A stretch of DNA of 64,000 bases from GYS-P2D sp964414425 (GTDB lineage Bacteria; Bacteroidota; Bacteroidia; Chitinophagales; Saprospiraceae), in the NCBI GenBank assembly GCA_964414425.1, contig CAYPWL010000001.1:1-64000 (forward strand). Reading direction: 5' to 3'. Under the pieces are notes generated by a model that saw only the letters and a list, made by a program, of their open reading frames with translations, had not been told where the DNA came from and ran no database searches. The stretch's first letter is position 1, and the number at the start of each line of letters is the position of its first letter. The translations under genes were made by a program, and so were the position numbers. Of the stretch, positions 7,959-17,152 are shown piece by piece.

Positions 7959-8681
7959 TTATATCTGTTTGGATTGGAGTTCTTTCAATTCTGCATGGAT
8001 GATATCATAAAGTTCTTCATCCCAACTTATGTGATCAATCTGTGGATACTGTGGATTAAGGATGAAGTTCCTTGGGCTGATTATAATCTTTATAGAATTG
8101 GATATGGCTTTATGTGTTAGTAGGAACACTTCTTCGATAGCTTGATCTCCGATAGGGATACATCCTACAGTTGATGACTTGCCATGAATGAAGATGTCGC
8201 CTCCCATCTCCTCTATATTGGAGAACTCAGATTTTGCTTTATCATATTCATTTGGATAGCCCACTTTAATGGATAGATGATAAGCGCTATTGGGATTTAG
8301 AAACTTTACTTCATACACTCCCTCAGGAATCTGCAAGTCCCCCTCTCTCAGCTTAGGCCCAAGTTTGCCGCTGAATGCTGTAAAAGGATATTCTTTAATC
8401 AACCTAACTCGATCACCGTTATTAGCATACAGTTGTAGAAGCCGTTCTTCTTTGTAGGCTACCATGATAATCTTTTTTGGATAGTGTTCTGAGTATCCAG
8501 CCTCATCGAGAGGTTGTTGTAGTCTCTTGCTTACATCCGATTCTATTTCCGTGACGACACCTTCAACAGTGCGCTTCCCGCTGATCTTATGTATAAGAGC
8601 CTGTGAAGTATAATCACTATATAGGTAGAGCACCACACCAATAAGAGCTATGACGAATATGAGTAGTAATATCTTATTCAT
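7959..8681 (-). CDS. L,D-transpeptidase family (YkuD) protein
   Basis: This 240-aa protein has an N-terminal signal anchor (about residues 2-20, ILLLIFVIALIGVVLYLY) and a YkuD catalytic domain. YkuD enzymes form 3-3 peptidoglycan crosslinks or attach proteins to the wall through an active-site Cys. The signature is GGDIFIHGKSSTVGCIPIGD, with His and Cys in the expected HG-x-STVGC arrangement. The preceding PEGVYEV segment is also typical of the family. It would act in the periplasm. It sits 13 bp downstream of dinB in the same orientation, so the two may be cotranscribed. Confidence 0.85.
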   Translation of the reverse strand: MNKILLLIFVIALIGVVLYLYSDYTSQALIHKISGKRTVEGVVTEIESDVSKRLQQPLDEAGYSEHYPKKIIMVAYKEERLLQLYANNGDRVRLIKEYPFTAFSGKLGPKLREGDLQIPEGVYEVKFLNPNSAYHLSIKVGYPNEYDKAKSEFSNIEEMGGDIFIHGKSSTVGCIPIGDQAIEEVFLLTHKAISNSIKIIISPRNFILNPQYPQIDHISWDEELYDIIHAELKELQSKQI

Positions 8682-8694
8682 ATGCTTATCAAGG

Positions 8695-9792
8695 TTAGAA
8701 ATCTATTCTTAGCTGTGGATCTGAATTAGGTTTGTCACTTGACGTGAAATTGCTGATAGATAAGCCTATTAATCGAACCTCTCCGAATGTATCAAAATTG
8801 TCTTCGATTAGTTTTAAGGTTTCACCTCGTATGATATGCTCACTATCATAGCGTGTTTTAATCGACTTACTCCTGTTTATAATTGTGAAATCCGCTCGCT
8901 TAATCTTTAAGGTTAATGTACGTCCATAAGACTTGTGTTTGTCAAGACGAGCTACCAGTTTATCAATAATCACATCGCAAGTCTGAATGATGTCGTCTTT
9001 AGCACTTAGATTTTCTTCTAAGGTTCTCTCAACAGCGAGCGACTTGCGCTCTCTAAAAGATACGACTGGTCGATTATCAATCCCCCGCACTATATCATAG
9101 AAGTACTGCCCGGACTTACCAAAATGAGTAATGAGAAAATGTTGATCCTTATCCTTGAGGTCCAGTCCAGTATGGATGCCAAGCTTATTCATCTTTTCGG
9201 CTGTTACTTTTCCTACGCCGTAGAACTTTTTCACGGGTAGTTGCTCAATGAACTTTATAGCCTGATGCGGTTTGATAACTGTGATGCCATATGGCTTTTT
9301 GAGGTCCGAGGCGATTTTAGCTAAAAACTTACAATAGGACACACCTATGGAGCAAGTTAGATTGAGAGATTCCAAAATCTCCTTTTGTATCATATCTGCA
9401 ACCTCCGTAGCTAATAAGATGTCTTTTTTATTTGTGGTGATATCCAAGTAGGCCTCATCGAGTGAGAGCGGTTCTATGAGATCTGTATAGGATCTGAAGA
9501 TATCTCTGATCTGATGCGACACCTCTCGATACACTTCAAATCGGGGTTTGACGAATATCAGTTCGGGGCATTTCTGCTTAGCCATATATCCTGGCATGGC
9601 GGAACCTACGCCATACTTTCTGGCAGCATAACTGGCTGTTGTGATCACTCCTCTTTTTTCACTGCCACCTACTGCGATTGGTTTGCCTTTTAAGGCTGGA
9701 TTATCCCGTTGCTCCACTGAAGCATAGTATGCATCCATGTCGACATGTAGGATTTTACGGCTGTGCTCAGCAGGATTCATGCTGGAGTTCAT
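8695..9792 (-). CDS. dinB: DNA polymerase IV
   Basis: This Y-family error-prone polymerase copies past DNA lesions. At 365 aa it has normal family length. Visible are HVDMDAYYASVEQRDNP (first catalytic Asp), GVITTASYAARKYGV (fingers), PLSLDEAYLDIT (catalytic Asp-Glu), and GVGKVTAEKMNKLGI (helix-hairpin-helix). A little-finger domain follows (RKSLAVERTLEEN). A typical C-terminal clamp-binding peptide is not obvious, though PQLRIDF at the very end could serve. The start could be the ATG at 9792 or the one at 9780. A 7-bp inverted repeat lies just upstream (9794-9818) and could be a damage-response operator. The glycosylase gene tag is the next gene upstream. Confidence 0.95.
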   Translation of the reverse strand: MNSSMNPAEHSRKILHVDMDAYYASVEQRDNPALKGKPIAVGGSEKRGVITTASYAARKYGVGSAMPGYMAKQKCPELIFVKPRFEVYREVSHQIRDIFRSYTDLIEPLSLDEAYLDITTNKKDILLATEVADMIQKEILESLNLTCSIGVSYCKFLAKIASDLKKPYGITVIKPHQAIKFIEQLPVKKFYGVGKVTAEKMNKLGIHTGLDLKDKDQHFLITHFGKSGQYFYDIVRGIDNRPVVSFRERKSLAVERTLEENLSAKDDIIQTCDVIIDKLVARLDKHKSYGRTLTLKIKRADFTIINRSKSIKTRYDSEHIIRGETLKLIEDNFDTFGEVRLIGLSISNFTSSDKPNSDPQLRIDF

Positions 9793-9793
9793 A

Positions 9794-9818
9794 TTATACC
9801 TTTCAATGTATGGTATAA
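9794..9818. promoter_or_regulatory. Inverted repeat upstream of dinB, possible operator
   Basis: TTATACC and GGTATAA form perfect 7-bp arms separated by 11 bp, directly abutting the dinB start. Size and position fit a dimeric repressor site such as LexA, but I know no matching Bacteroidota LexA consensus. The arms also resemble AT-rich promoter sequence, so chance is possible. Confidence 0.35.
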
Positions 9819-9938
9819 ATTCAAATTGATGGGTATACTGAAATTCTGATCATATGAATTGTCTTGATAGGCAGTATGTTCTGATGAAAATTTCGAATTG
9901 AGATACAACTCAACTGGCGCTTAATTGATGTATCAATA

Positions 9939-10508
9939 TTATTTATTACTCAGATCTTCATACCTGTGACAGGTGACGATGTGATCATTAACCATACCTA
10001 CGGCTTGCATGAAGGCATATACTATGGTCGAACCAACGAACTTAAACCCATCCTTCTTAAGTTGTTTGCTGATCTTGTCACTTAGTGGTGTATTAGCAGG
10101 TGTAGATTGCCATGCCTCCCAGCTATTTATGATCGGTGTGCCATCTACATAATCCCACAAGTAATCATTGAATGTTATCCCTTTATCAGCGAGGTCGAGA
10201 TAGGCTTTAGCATTAGTAATGGCAGCATTGACTTTAAGCTTATTTCTGACGATCCCAGGATTAGCGAGTAGCTCGTCAATTTTCTTCTGATCATAACGAG
10301 CCATCTTCTCTGGATCAAAGTTGTCGAATGCTTTGCGGTATCCTTCTCGCTTATTGAGTATCGTCCACCAACTCAGACCAGCTTGTGCACCATCAAGAAT
10401 TAGCTTTGCCAATAGCACTTGGCTATCATGCACGGGGACACCCCATTCTTTATCGTGATAATCCAGATATAGTTGATGTCCATTTTCGCACCAGGAGCAA
10501 CGTGTCAT
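9939..10508 (-). CDS. tag: DNA-3-methyladenine glycosylase I
   Basis: This 189-aa enzyme removes 3-methyladenine from alkylated DNA. The N terminus MTRCSWCENGHQLYLDYHDKEWG and the C-terminal DHIVTCHRY hold the zinc-binding Cys and His residues of the Tag family. ILDGAQAGLSWWTILNKREGYRKAF is the conserved core, and the length is standard. It lies upstream of dinB on the same strand with a 146-bp gap, so it is probably transcribed separately. Together they make a small DNA-damage neighbourhood. Confidence 0.95.
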   Translation of the reverse strand: MTRCSWCENGHQLYLDYHDKEWGVPVHDSQVLLAKLILDGAQAGLSWWTILNKREGYRKAFDNFDPEKMARYDQKKIDELLANPGIVRNKLKVNAAITNAKAYLDLADKGITFNDYLWDYVDGTPIINSWEAWQSTPANTPLSDKISKQLKKDGFKFVGSTIVYAFMQAVGMVNDHIVTCHRYEDLSNK

Positions 10509-10541
10509 TTACTTTTTGTACTAAGATACGATAAGGCGAGA

Positions 10542-10949
10542 TCACCTCATTCCGTATAATCTTACCTTACCTTTCTTGGACTTAGCCTCATAGGTAATCC
10601 AGACTTTCTTGATGACGTGCTGACCTCCACCAGTCAGATCGATCTCTGGTGCAGCATCTTCAGCTTCTAACTTCTCACGCATGTTAACGATCTGCTTAGT
10701 GTTGTCCATAAACTGAATGGTGCACTGCTTGAGGATTATGGGCTTATTCTCAGCGATGAGTATTATCTTCTTATAATTTCCATCTGCGATCGTTACGGGA
10801 ATTTCTGCACGATCCACTTTTTTGTTGATTTTACGAGTGCCGATATGCTCCCAACCTTCGCCTATAATATCAAAGGTGCCCTGACCAGTGGCATTAGTAG
10901 AATAAGAGAGACTTACGGCTGCAATAGCAAGAATCAATAGATAGCGCAT
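10542..10949 (-). CDS. Secreted protein of unknown function, DUF2541-like
   Basis: The 135-aa product starts best at the ATG at 10949 (MRYLLILAIAAVSLSYS). That gives a clean signal peptide cleaved near TGQG; the longer frame from 10979 adds ten charged residues ahead of it. The mature part is beta-rich (WEHIGTRKINKKVDRAEIPV, KKIILIAENKPIILKQCTIQF, VWITYEAKSKKGKVRLYGMR). It has the look of small periplasmic beta-sandwich proteins of the DUF2541 type, but that is a loose resemblance. One Cys is present. No functional hint comes from the neighbours. Confidence 0.6.
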   Translation of the reverse strand: MRYLLILAIAAVSLSYSTNATGQGTFDIIGEGWEHIGTRKINKKVDRAEIPVTIADGNYKKIILIAENKPIILKQCTIQFMDNTKQIVNMREKLEAEDAAPEIDLTGGGQHVIKKVWITYEAKSKKGKVRLYGMR

Positions 10950-11020
10950 AGTATTATGTTTTTTTATAATGACGAGCAAAGGCGCAAATGGTTATGTTCT
11001 TTAACCAATAATTAAAGTCA

Positions 11021-12916
11021 TTAATTGAGCACTTTGAATCTTATTCCTACACCTACATACTGTCTGAGTACATTGAAGCCAGCGATTTCTTCAAACTCAT
11101 TGTCAAATGCATTTTGGAGAAAGCCATATAATTCAAATGCTTCATTCAACTGATATTGAGCATTAATATTTACGGTGTTGTAGGATTCTAAAGTGACGGG
11201 ATTGACCTCAAACGTGGTAAAATCAAATAGCAGATCCTGACGATCCCCTGTATAATTTAAGTTAACACCTAAGTTTAGTCGATCGATACCTGTGTAGTTG
11301 ATACTGAAGTCTATCTGAGATTGTGGTCGACGAAGTAAATCCTCGCTGATAATGTCACCACCGGTATCTGTAGACATTCCGGTGAGATATATATAAGCAA
11401 GACTGATATGCCAGTCATTCGAGTTAACGCCAGCAGAGAATTCAAAACCAGAGTCTTGTTGATTCTCGAGATTATTAAATCCAAACTCACCTGTATCCGG
11501 GTTTAATCCAAAAGTAATGCGCTGTTCGACGTCTCTATCAAAGTAGTTCGCGCCAAAACTAAACGGAGAATCATCTGAATAATAATTCAGCCCAATCGTC
11601 CAGTAAGTACTTTCCTCCGGAAGTAAGTTAGGATTAGCTCCAAATGTTCCAAAAAGCTGAGGCAAGAGAGGTGCTTTGAATCCTGTAGAATAACTGGCAA
11701 ACCCCTTGATTCTATCGGTGATAAAGTATGATCCTGATAGCTCATAGGTTGTGTTATTGCCAAATTGACTATGCGAGTTATATCTAAGACCACCACTTAG
11801 GTTTAATTGATCTAACTGAATACTATAGAGCGCATATGGACTCCATACAGTCTCTAGTGGCATTATCTCTACTGCTGTGCTATCTGTCATTCCAAACTCT
11901 TGAAAGTTGAAACCTACAGTAAGGCTCGACTGATTACCAAGTTCTATACGGTCAAAAACGTCAATATTATAATGTCCTCCTGAAAACTGGCTATTGCCAA
12001 ATGAAGTCAGAAACGTACGATCGGTATCTGTAAAAGAGCCCAAAATGCGTAACTCGTGAGATTGAGCTTTCCAAGTACCTTCTCCGCCGACTGTAAAATA
12101 ATCTGATTCAAAACGATCTTGAGAATCTGTGAATGAGCCTGCATCAAATGAGCCATTAAATCTATTGTTTCGATAAAAAGGTCTTATCGATATAGCATCG
12201 CTAAATTCATGATTCAAATAGATATTGAGGTTGCGTCGGCTGATACCATCTCGATCAAAGCGCACATCATCAGGATTAAGATTAGTAGCCTCAGATAATC
12301 CATCCGAGGTTCTATTAGAACCACTTAGATTAAACGAAGTCCTGCCAGTCCCATAAGACACATTGATTTGCTGACTTTGGGTGTTAAGTGATGCATATTC
12401 TGCTTGACCAGAGATTTTGAGTCCTTGAGACTTGTCATTGTTAGTGATAATATTGATTACACCACTTACGGCATTGGATCCATATAGAGTAGACTGTGCA
12501 CCCTTGAGTATTTCTATACGTTGGATACCTGCAAGAGATAGATTACGGATGTCAAATGCTCCACCTATAGCGGATGGATCGTTTAATGGTATGCCGTCTA
12601 TTAGGAATAAAACGTCCTCAGCGCTTCCACCTTGAATAAAAATTGATTTATTGAGACCTGGATTGCTGAGCGCACCATTTACTCTGATTCCAGCTTGACG
12701 ATCAAGTAGTTGTGATAGATCAGACATCCCTGACTGTGCAATTGCAATAGAATCAATCACCAAGATCGATTTGCTATTCTGCTTGACAGGAGTGGGGATT
12801 TTGGTGCCCGTAATAATGAGTTCCTGATCTAACGAATCAGTTAATGACTGCGCACTGAGAGATATACTCAATGCACTACATAATAAGAGATATAGTGTAC
12901 TACTATATTTTAGCAT
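11021..12916 (-). CDS. TonB-dependent receptor, probable cobalamin (BtuB-like) transporter
   Basis: This 631-aa outer-membrane protein has a signal peptide (MLKYSSTLYLLLCSALSISLSAQ), a plug domain from about residue 30, and a 22-strand barrel. The plug shows VLVIDSIAIAQSGMSDLSQLLDRQ, LIDGIPLNDPSAIGG and RIEILKGAQSTLYGSNAVSGVINI. The protein ends in an aromatic-rich strand (QYVGVGIRFKVLN). Size and plug motifs fit BtuB. A cobalamin riboswitch in its leader strongly supports uptake of corrinoids. An ATG at 12943 would add nine residues. The open frame runs further up to 13012, but those upstream Met codons lie inside the riboswitch. Confidence 0.88.
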   Translation of the reverse strand: MLKYSSTLYLLLCSALSISLSAQSLTDSLDQELIITGTKIPTPVKQNSKSILVIDSIAIAQSGMSDLSQLLDRQAGIRVNGALSNPGLNKSIFIQGGSAEDVLFLIDGIPLNDPSAIGGAFDIRNLSLAGIQRIEILKGAQSTLYGSNAVSGVINIITNNDKSQGLKISGQAEYASLNTQSQQINVSYGTGRTSFNLSGSNRTSDGLSEATNLNPDDVRFDRDGISRRNLNIYLNHEFSDAISIRPFYRNNRFNGSFDAGSFTDSQDRFESDYFTVGGEGTWKAQSHELRILGSFTDTDRTFLTSFGNSQFSGGHYNIDVFDRIELGNQSSLTVGFNFQEFGMTDSTAVEIMPLETVWSPYALYSIQLDQLNLSGGLRYNSHSQFGNNTTYELSGSYFITDRIKGFASYSTGFKAPLLPQLFGTFGANPNLLPEESTYWTIGLNYYSDDSPFSFGANYFDRDVEQRITFGLNPDTGEFGFNNLENQQDSGFEFSAGVNSNDWHISLAYIYLTGMSTDTGGDIISEDLLRRPQSQIDFSINYTGIDRLNLGVNLNYTGDRQDLLFDFTTFEVNPVTLESYNTVNINAQYQLNEAFELYGFLQNAFDNEFEEIAGFNVLRQYVGVGIRFKVLN

Positions 12917-12984
12917 AAGACGACATATGATATTGAGGATCATCGGATACTTCACACCGAGTATATGATGATTATGGGATATAG

Positions 12985-13147
12985 ACATGGCAGGTCTTCT
13001 GACTCGCTTCATTTCAATAGTCTTCCCATGATATACACAGTGACATGATATATTGAAACCTTATCTGAAGCTTACAGCAGCGGGGACTGTTCAGGAGTTT
13101 CACCTGATTCCCTTATTAAGTACATGCACCTTTGTGCCAACACCGCA
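12985..13147 (-). promoter_or_regulatory. Cobalamin riboswitch
   Basis: On the minus strand the leader contains, in order, AAGGTGC, AAGGGAATCAGGTG, ACAGTCCCCGCTGCTGTAAG, the B12 box (GTCACTG, eight bases, then TGGGAAGA) and GAGTCAGAAGACCTGCC. This is the conserved core of adenosylcobalamin riboswitches. It sits just upstream of the TonB receptor gene and should shut off its expression when cobalamin is plentiful. The outer ends are estimated. Confidence 0.95.
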
Positions 13148-13260
13148 TCTAATTAAGTGCAAAAGTATGAAAGCTAGGGAGAATAATTCTTATTATGTGT
13201 TTTTAATGAGGGCTTGTCATATTAAACACTCGTATAGTCATAAAAATCGGTCTGCAGATC

Positions 13261-14397
13261 ATGGTGAAAGGGACTAAAAAACATACTAAACATACCGCGC
13301 TAATTAAGCCATTAGGTGGTGCATACCACACTAATGAATGGGCGTTGATTGGTGCTCCTTGTGGTATCATCAATCAGTTTGCAGCAGATCTTGCCAGCGA
13401 GCTATCAGCACGTCTGAAAGTAGGCTATATAGACTCTTCTCATCAAGAGATTACCGTCGATCATCCGTATGAGGTCTATTATCATGATAAACAGGCATAT
13501 GCTCAAGTAGATACCCATACTGCTTTTGCTCAAAAACAGAACAAGAAGCATTTTGCTGGATTAGACGTCCTTTTAATCAATGGCAATCATTTTACTGGAG
13601 ATAAGCAAATTGTCTTTATCAACGACAAGAAGAAAGATTCTCTACATCGGAAGTTGGAGAGACTGACTGATGTGCGCATGATTATAGTAGGATCGGCTGA
13701 TCAAGAAGTCTACGACTTTATCACACCATATATTTCTGATCAGGTCAAAATCTTCACTCTTGCTGATGTTCAGCAAGTGACTCAGACGATCATAACAGAT
13801 CAAAAAGACTCCATAGCTCCATTATTAGGATTGGTATTAGCAGGTGGTAAAAGCTTGCGTATGGGAAGGGATAAAGGGGCAATAGATTATCACGGAAAAC
13901 CTCAACGAGAGTATGAGGCAGATTTGCTCTCGGGCATATGCGACGAAGTCTACTTATCATTTAATGAAAAACAAGAAGATGCTAACTCAAGTCAGTATTC
14001 TTCGATCAAAGATACTTTCACGGGCTTAGGACCCTATGGTGCGATCTTATCAGCATTTAGAGAGCGACCTAACAATGCGTGGTTGACGATAGCATGTGAT
14101 CTTCCTCTCTTAAATCAAACGTCACTCGAGATGCTGGTTCAGCAGAGGAATCCCTCTAAGCTGGCAACATGTTATTATAATCCTGATACTCAGTTTCCTG
14201 AGCCACTCATTACCATATGGGAACCACGAGCTTATCCTGTTCTATTAGAGTTTTTAAGTCAAGGATACTCCTGTCCTCGTAAGGTCTTAATCAATACAGA
14301 TATTGAAGAAATCCATGTGGAGGAAGTAGCCTTTATGGAAAATGTTAATGATCGTCAAGCTTTTGATATGGTCAAAAATAAGTTGAGTACTTCGTAG
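13261..14397 (+). CDS. mobA: Molybdenum cofactor guanylyltransferase (MobA) with an N-terminal extension
   Basis: This 378-aa protein links GMP from GTP to molybdopterin to make the guanine dinucleotide cofactor. The MobA domain covers about residues 193-378: LGLVLAGGKSLRMGRDKG is the nucleotide-binding signature, and LTIACDLPLL holds the metal-binding Asp. The first 190 residues look like a MobB-type P-loop domain that has lost its P-loop: GAPCGIINQFAADLASEL stands where G-x4-GK-S/T is expected. A MobB-MobA fusion with a decayed MobB half is therefore likely. It is divergent from the riboswitch-controlled TonB gene and convergent with moeA. Confidence 0.85.
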   Translation: MVKGTKKHTKHTALIKPLGGAYHTNEWALIGAPCGIINQFAADLASELSARLKVGYIDSSHQEITVDHPYEVYYHDKQAYAQVDTHTAFAQKQNKKHFAGLDVLLINGNHFTGDKQIVFINDKKKDSLHRKLERLTDVRMIIVGSADQEVYDFITPYISDQVKIFTLADVQQVTQTIITDQKDSIAPLLGLVLAGGKSLRMGRDKGAIDYHGKPQREYEADLLSGICDEVYLSFNEKQEDANSSQYSSIKDTFTGLGPYGAILSAFRERPNNAWLTIACDLPLLNQTSLEMLVQQRNPSKLATCYYNPDTQFPEPLITIWEPRAYPVLLEFLSQGYSCPRKVLINTDIEEIHVEEVAFMENVNDRQAFDMVKNKLSTS

Positions 14398-14494
14398 GGT
14401 GATAACAACTTGAAAAGCGTTGTTAGCTTATGTTTTAGGTAGTAGATTCTTTGACCGTATTTACTGCCAACCCTGAAAGTGTGTTATGAATATA

Positions 14495-14516
14495 GTAGCG
14501 TATGACAATACGCTAC
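14495..14516. repeat. Perfect 9-bp hairpin between mobA and moeA
   Basis: GTAGCGTAT and ATACGCTAC pair around a GACA loop, in the 228-bp gap between two convergent genes. No T-tract follows on either strand, so it is not a standard intrinsic terminator, though it could still stop or stabilise both transcripts. Confidence 0.5.
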
Positions 14517-14625
14517 GGTTGTTATTATCTGAATTATTTTGGCGGAATTTTTGACTAAAAAAATGTGATAAAACCTTTAGCTCCTCCACATAATCTCTCG
14601 ATTAAATCAAATCGAATTTGAAACC

Positions 14626-15819
14626 TTAACGATAAAAGAAAATCGGGTAGACTTCTCCCTTTTTGTAGAGGTTACGTCCTTTAGGCAATTCAATGATAGC
14701 ATCTGCCTCTACGAGATTAGTGAGGTCTCCTGAGCCATTTCCTTTTTGCGGAGTAGCTAACAATCTTCCTGCTTGATCAGATGTAACTTTTACTTCTAAG
14801 AAGTAGGTCAGATTAGGCTTAAAGTGCACATCGTCTGTTAAGATTGCATACATTGGTTTCTTTAGTGGGGCACCAAGTGATTTACTCAGCCACTCTATGA
14901 AGTATCGGTGCATACACACAAAAGAAGAAACTGGATTGCCTGGAAAGGCAAATATAGTGCATGCCCCTCTGCGACCAAACCAGAAAGGTTTACCCGGTCG
15001 CTGGGCTACTTTGTGAAACAGTTTTTCTGCGCCTAATTCATCTAATACCTGCGGAAGGAAGTCGAACTTACCTTTGGATACACCACCACTTAACAATACT
15101 ACGTCATAGTCATTGAGATAGGATGCCATCTTGGTCTTGATCTCTTCCTTATCATCATCAAGATGTGCAGCATCACATGCGACTCCCAAGCTGTTGAGGA
15201 CGGTACTAATCCTATAGATATTAGACTTTCGTATCTGGTGTGCTAGTGGTATATGATCTATCGGGACTAACTCATTACCTGTAGAGATGACTATGGCTTT
15301 TGGGAGCTTAGCTACTGTAACCCTACTCTTGCCAATACTGGCACCCAGTCCGACTTCTGCAGATGATATAAGCGTGTTCTCTGTAGCTACAAGCTCTCCC
15401 TTTTGTCGATCAGAGCCGAGGAAGTGTACATTTTGAGCTTTTTTGACGCCCTTAACATTAATGGTGACCTGACCATCGTTTATGGTGAGATCTTCATACC
15501 TGATCACCGTGTCGCAAGCCAATGGCATAATGGCTCCAGTCATGACCTCAAGACAGGTTCCAGCCTTTTTCTTTTCTTTCTGAGGATCACCCGCTGCGGC
15601 GATATTCTCTATCAGATAGGTTCGCTTACCACCCTCATAGTCCAGATAGTCGATAGCTATACCATCCATAGTGACTCGGTCATATGGTGGGAGAGGGCGA
15701 TCGGTATACCACTCTTCCTTCAGGATTCTTCTGATAGATGCTGACAAGGGAATGGATTCGGTGCCAAACACTCCGAGATTGCTATTGAGAAGGGCTAAAG
15801 CTTCTGTTACGTCTATCAT
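14626..15819 (-). CDS. moeA: Molybdopterin molybdotransferase
   Basis: This 397-aa enzyme inserts molybdate into adenylated molybdopterin. Motifs in order are PLPPYDRVTMDGIAI, VMTGAIMPLACDTVIRYE, IVISTGNELVP, LLSGGVSKGKFDFLPQVL and FAFPGNPVSSFVC. All are typical of MoeA domains 3 and 4. Length matches the family. It follows the XdhC-like gene by 15 bp on the same strand, so the two are probably one operon. With mobA nearby they form a molybdenum cofactor cluster. Confidence 0.95.
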   Translation of the reverse strand: MIDVTEALALLNSNLGVFGTESIPLSASIRRILKEEWYTDRPLPPYDRVTMDGIAIDYLDYEGGKRTYLIENIAAAGDPQKEKKKAGTCLEVMTGAIMPLACDTVIRYEDLTINDGQVTINVKGVKKAQNVHFLGSDRQKGELVATENTLISSAEVGLGASIGKSRVTVAKLPKAIVISTGNELVPIDHIPLAHQIRKSNIYRISTVLNSLGVACDAAHLDDDKEEIKTKMASYLNDYDVVLLSGGVSKGKFDFLPQVLDELGAEKLFHKVAQRPGKPFWFGRRGACTIFAFPGNPVSSFVCMHRYFIEWLSKSLGAPLKKPMYAILTDDVHFKPNLTYFLEVKVTSDQAGRLLATPQKGNGSGDLTNLVEADAIIELPKGRNLYKKGEVYPIFFYR

Positions 15820-15834
15820 TAATGGCTGATGTTG

Positions 15835-16929
15835 CTAGTATGATTCACGTTCGTGAATCGGTCCTGTTTTATGCTTTAAAGGAAGGCCACCTTTTGCTCT
15901 GAATACGGCAAGGATCTCAGAAGCAATGGATAGTGATATTTCCTCTGGAGATTCTGCGCCTACTTCTAAGCCTGTCGGGCTATGTAAAAAGTCTATCGTT
16001 TTCAAATCTACATTTGCCAATTCAGCATTCATTTTATCTGTTCTTTTTTTAGGCCCAAGGATGCCAAGGTAGGCAGGTTTATGGTTTAAGAAGTGTTGTA
16101 AAATTGTCAAATCCCATTTGTAGTCGTGCGACATTAATAGGACTGCAGTGTAATCATGAGGTTTCACCTTTATATGCTCTTCAAATGGGATTACTCGTTT
16201 GACTTTTCTAACTAATTCTTTGGTGAGCTTTTTCATCCTTCCGATTACCCATATTTCCCAACCGAGCGTTTTGGCCAGATTAGCCATGGCATTCACATCA
16301 TAATTATCTCCTACGATGATCAATCTCGTTTCTGGCCGTATAAACTCTAACAGGACCTTAATCGGCTTTTCTCCAGCTTTAAGATCAAATATTCGTGGCG
16401 CCTTTTTAGCCATAACAGTGGCAATTGCCTCCTTTAAATCTTTGGACTTGATATCTAAAAACTGCAGTTTCGGATCATTACGATCTATGAGTTTACTCGT
16501 AGCCAAGCGTTCATCTTCATCTGCGATCACTTTGGCGATAATGGATGGTTCTTCGGCGTGAGAAATCGATCGCAACAACTCTATTTCATTATTAGGATCA
16601 TCTGGATCAATTGGAGTTAACAGGACTTCGATACGACCATTACACCCCAAACCCACACCTATCTGATTTTGGTCATCATCCATGGTGTCATATACCACTA
16701 TCGATGACTTGTTTTTATAGATCGCATTGAGGGATTGCTTTAATGCATCACCTTCGAGACAGCCACCGCTGATGCCTCCCGTCCATATACCATTACTTCT
16801 TACGAGCATTCTGGCCCCAATTCTCCTATAGGATGAGGCTTCAACACTCACCACAGAAGCCAGTGCGACCTTTTCTTGGGTATGATCTATTCTGTCATAT
16901 TCAGATATAATCCTCCTTATTTCTAACAT
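15835..16929 (-). CDS. XdhC/CoxI-family molybdoenzyme maturation protein
   Basis: This 364-aa protein belongs to the XdhC/CoxI family, which binds molybdenum cofactor, helps sulfurate it, and delivers it to xanthine dehydrogenase-type enzymes. The N-terminal domain has SVEASSYRRIGARMLV and GGISGGCLEGDAL with the conserved Cys. The C-terminal Rossmann-like domain starts with RLIIVGDNYDVNAMANLAKTLGWEIWVIGR and includes YLGILGPKKRTDKM. The usual GxG(H) of that Rossmann segment appears here as GDNYD. No xanthine-dehydrogenase-type enzyme is in the window, and the molybdoenzyme at 40 kb is of a different family. Confidence 0.88.
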   Translation of the reverse strand: MLEIRRIISEYDRIDHTQEKVALASVVSVEASSYRRIGARMLVRSNGIWTGGISGGCLEGDALKQSLNAIYKNKSSIVVYDTMDDDQNQIGVGLGCNGRIEVLLTPIDPDDPNNEIELLRSISHAEEPSIIAKVIADEDERLATSKLIDRNDPKLQFLDIKSKDLKEAIATVMAKKAPRIFDLKAGEKPIKVLLEFIRPETRLIIVGDNYDVNAMANLAKTLGWEIWVIGRMKKLTKELVRKVKRVIPFEEHIKVKPHDYTAVLLMSHDYKWDLTILQHFLNHKPAYLGILGPKKRTDKMNAELANVDLKTIDFLHSPTGLEVGAESPEEISLSIASEILAVFRAKGGLPLKHKTGPIHERESY

Positions 16930-17152
16930 GACATTATTTGTTGTTAAAAACTGCTTGAATTTAGGAATTGTTTTCTACAATAGACGCCAGATGATGACAC
17001 ACATAGCGTGTTCTTATTTGCCGATTGAAGAATTATTTTTTGCGGACAAAGCATTGAATAGAATCCTGTGATTAGAGGAATTGAAGATATAGGATGATGA
17101 GTAGTATCTAATAATTATCATATTTACGTATTAATAATTTTTTGAAGGCTTT

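Noticed and set aside
12917..13012. N-terminal extension of the TonB receptor frame
   Set aside because: Its Met codons lie within or just after the riboswitch aptamer, and the signal peptide begins at 12916.
13053..13277. Plus-strand frame of 74 codons
   Set aside because: It lies opposite the cobalamin riboswitch and has no protein-like composition.
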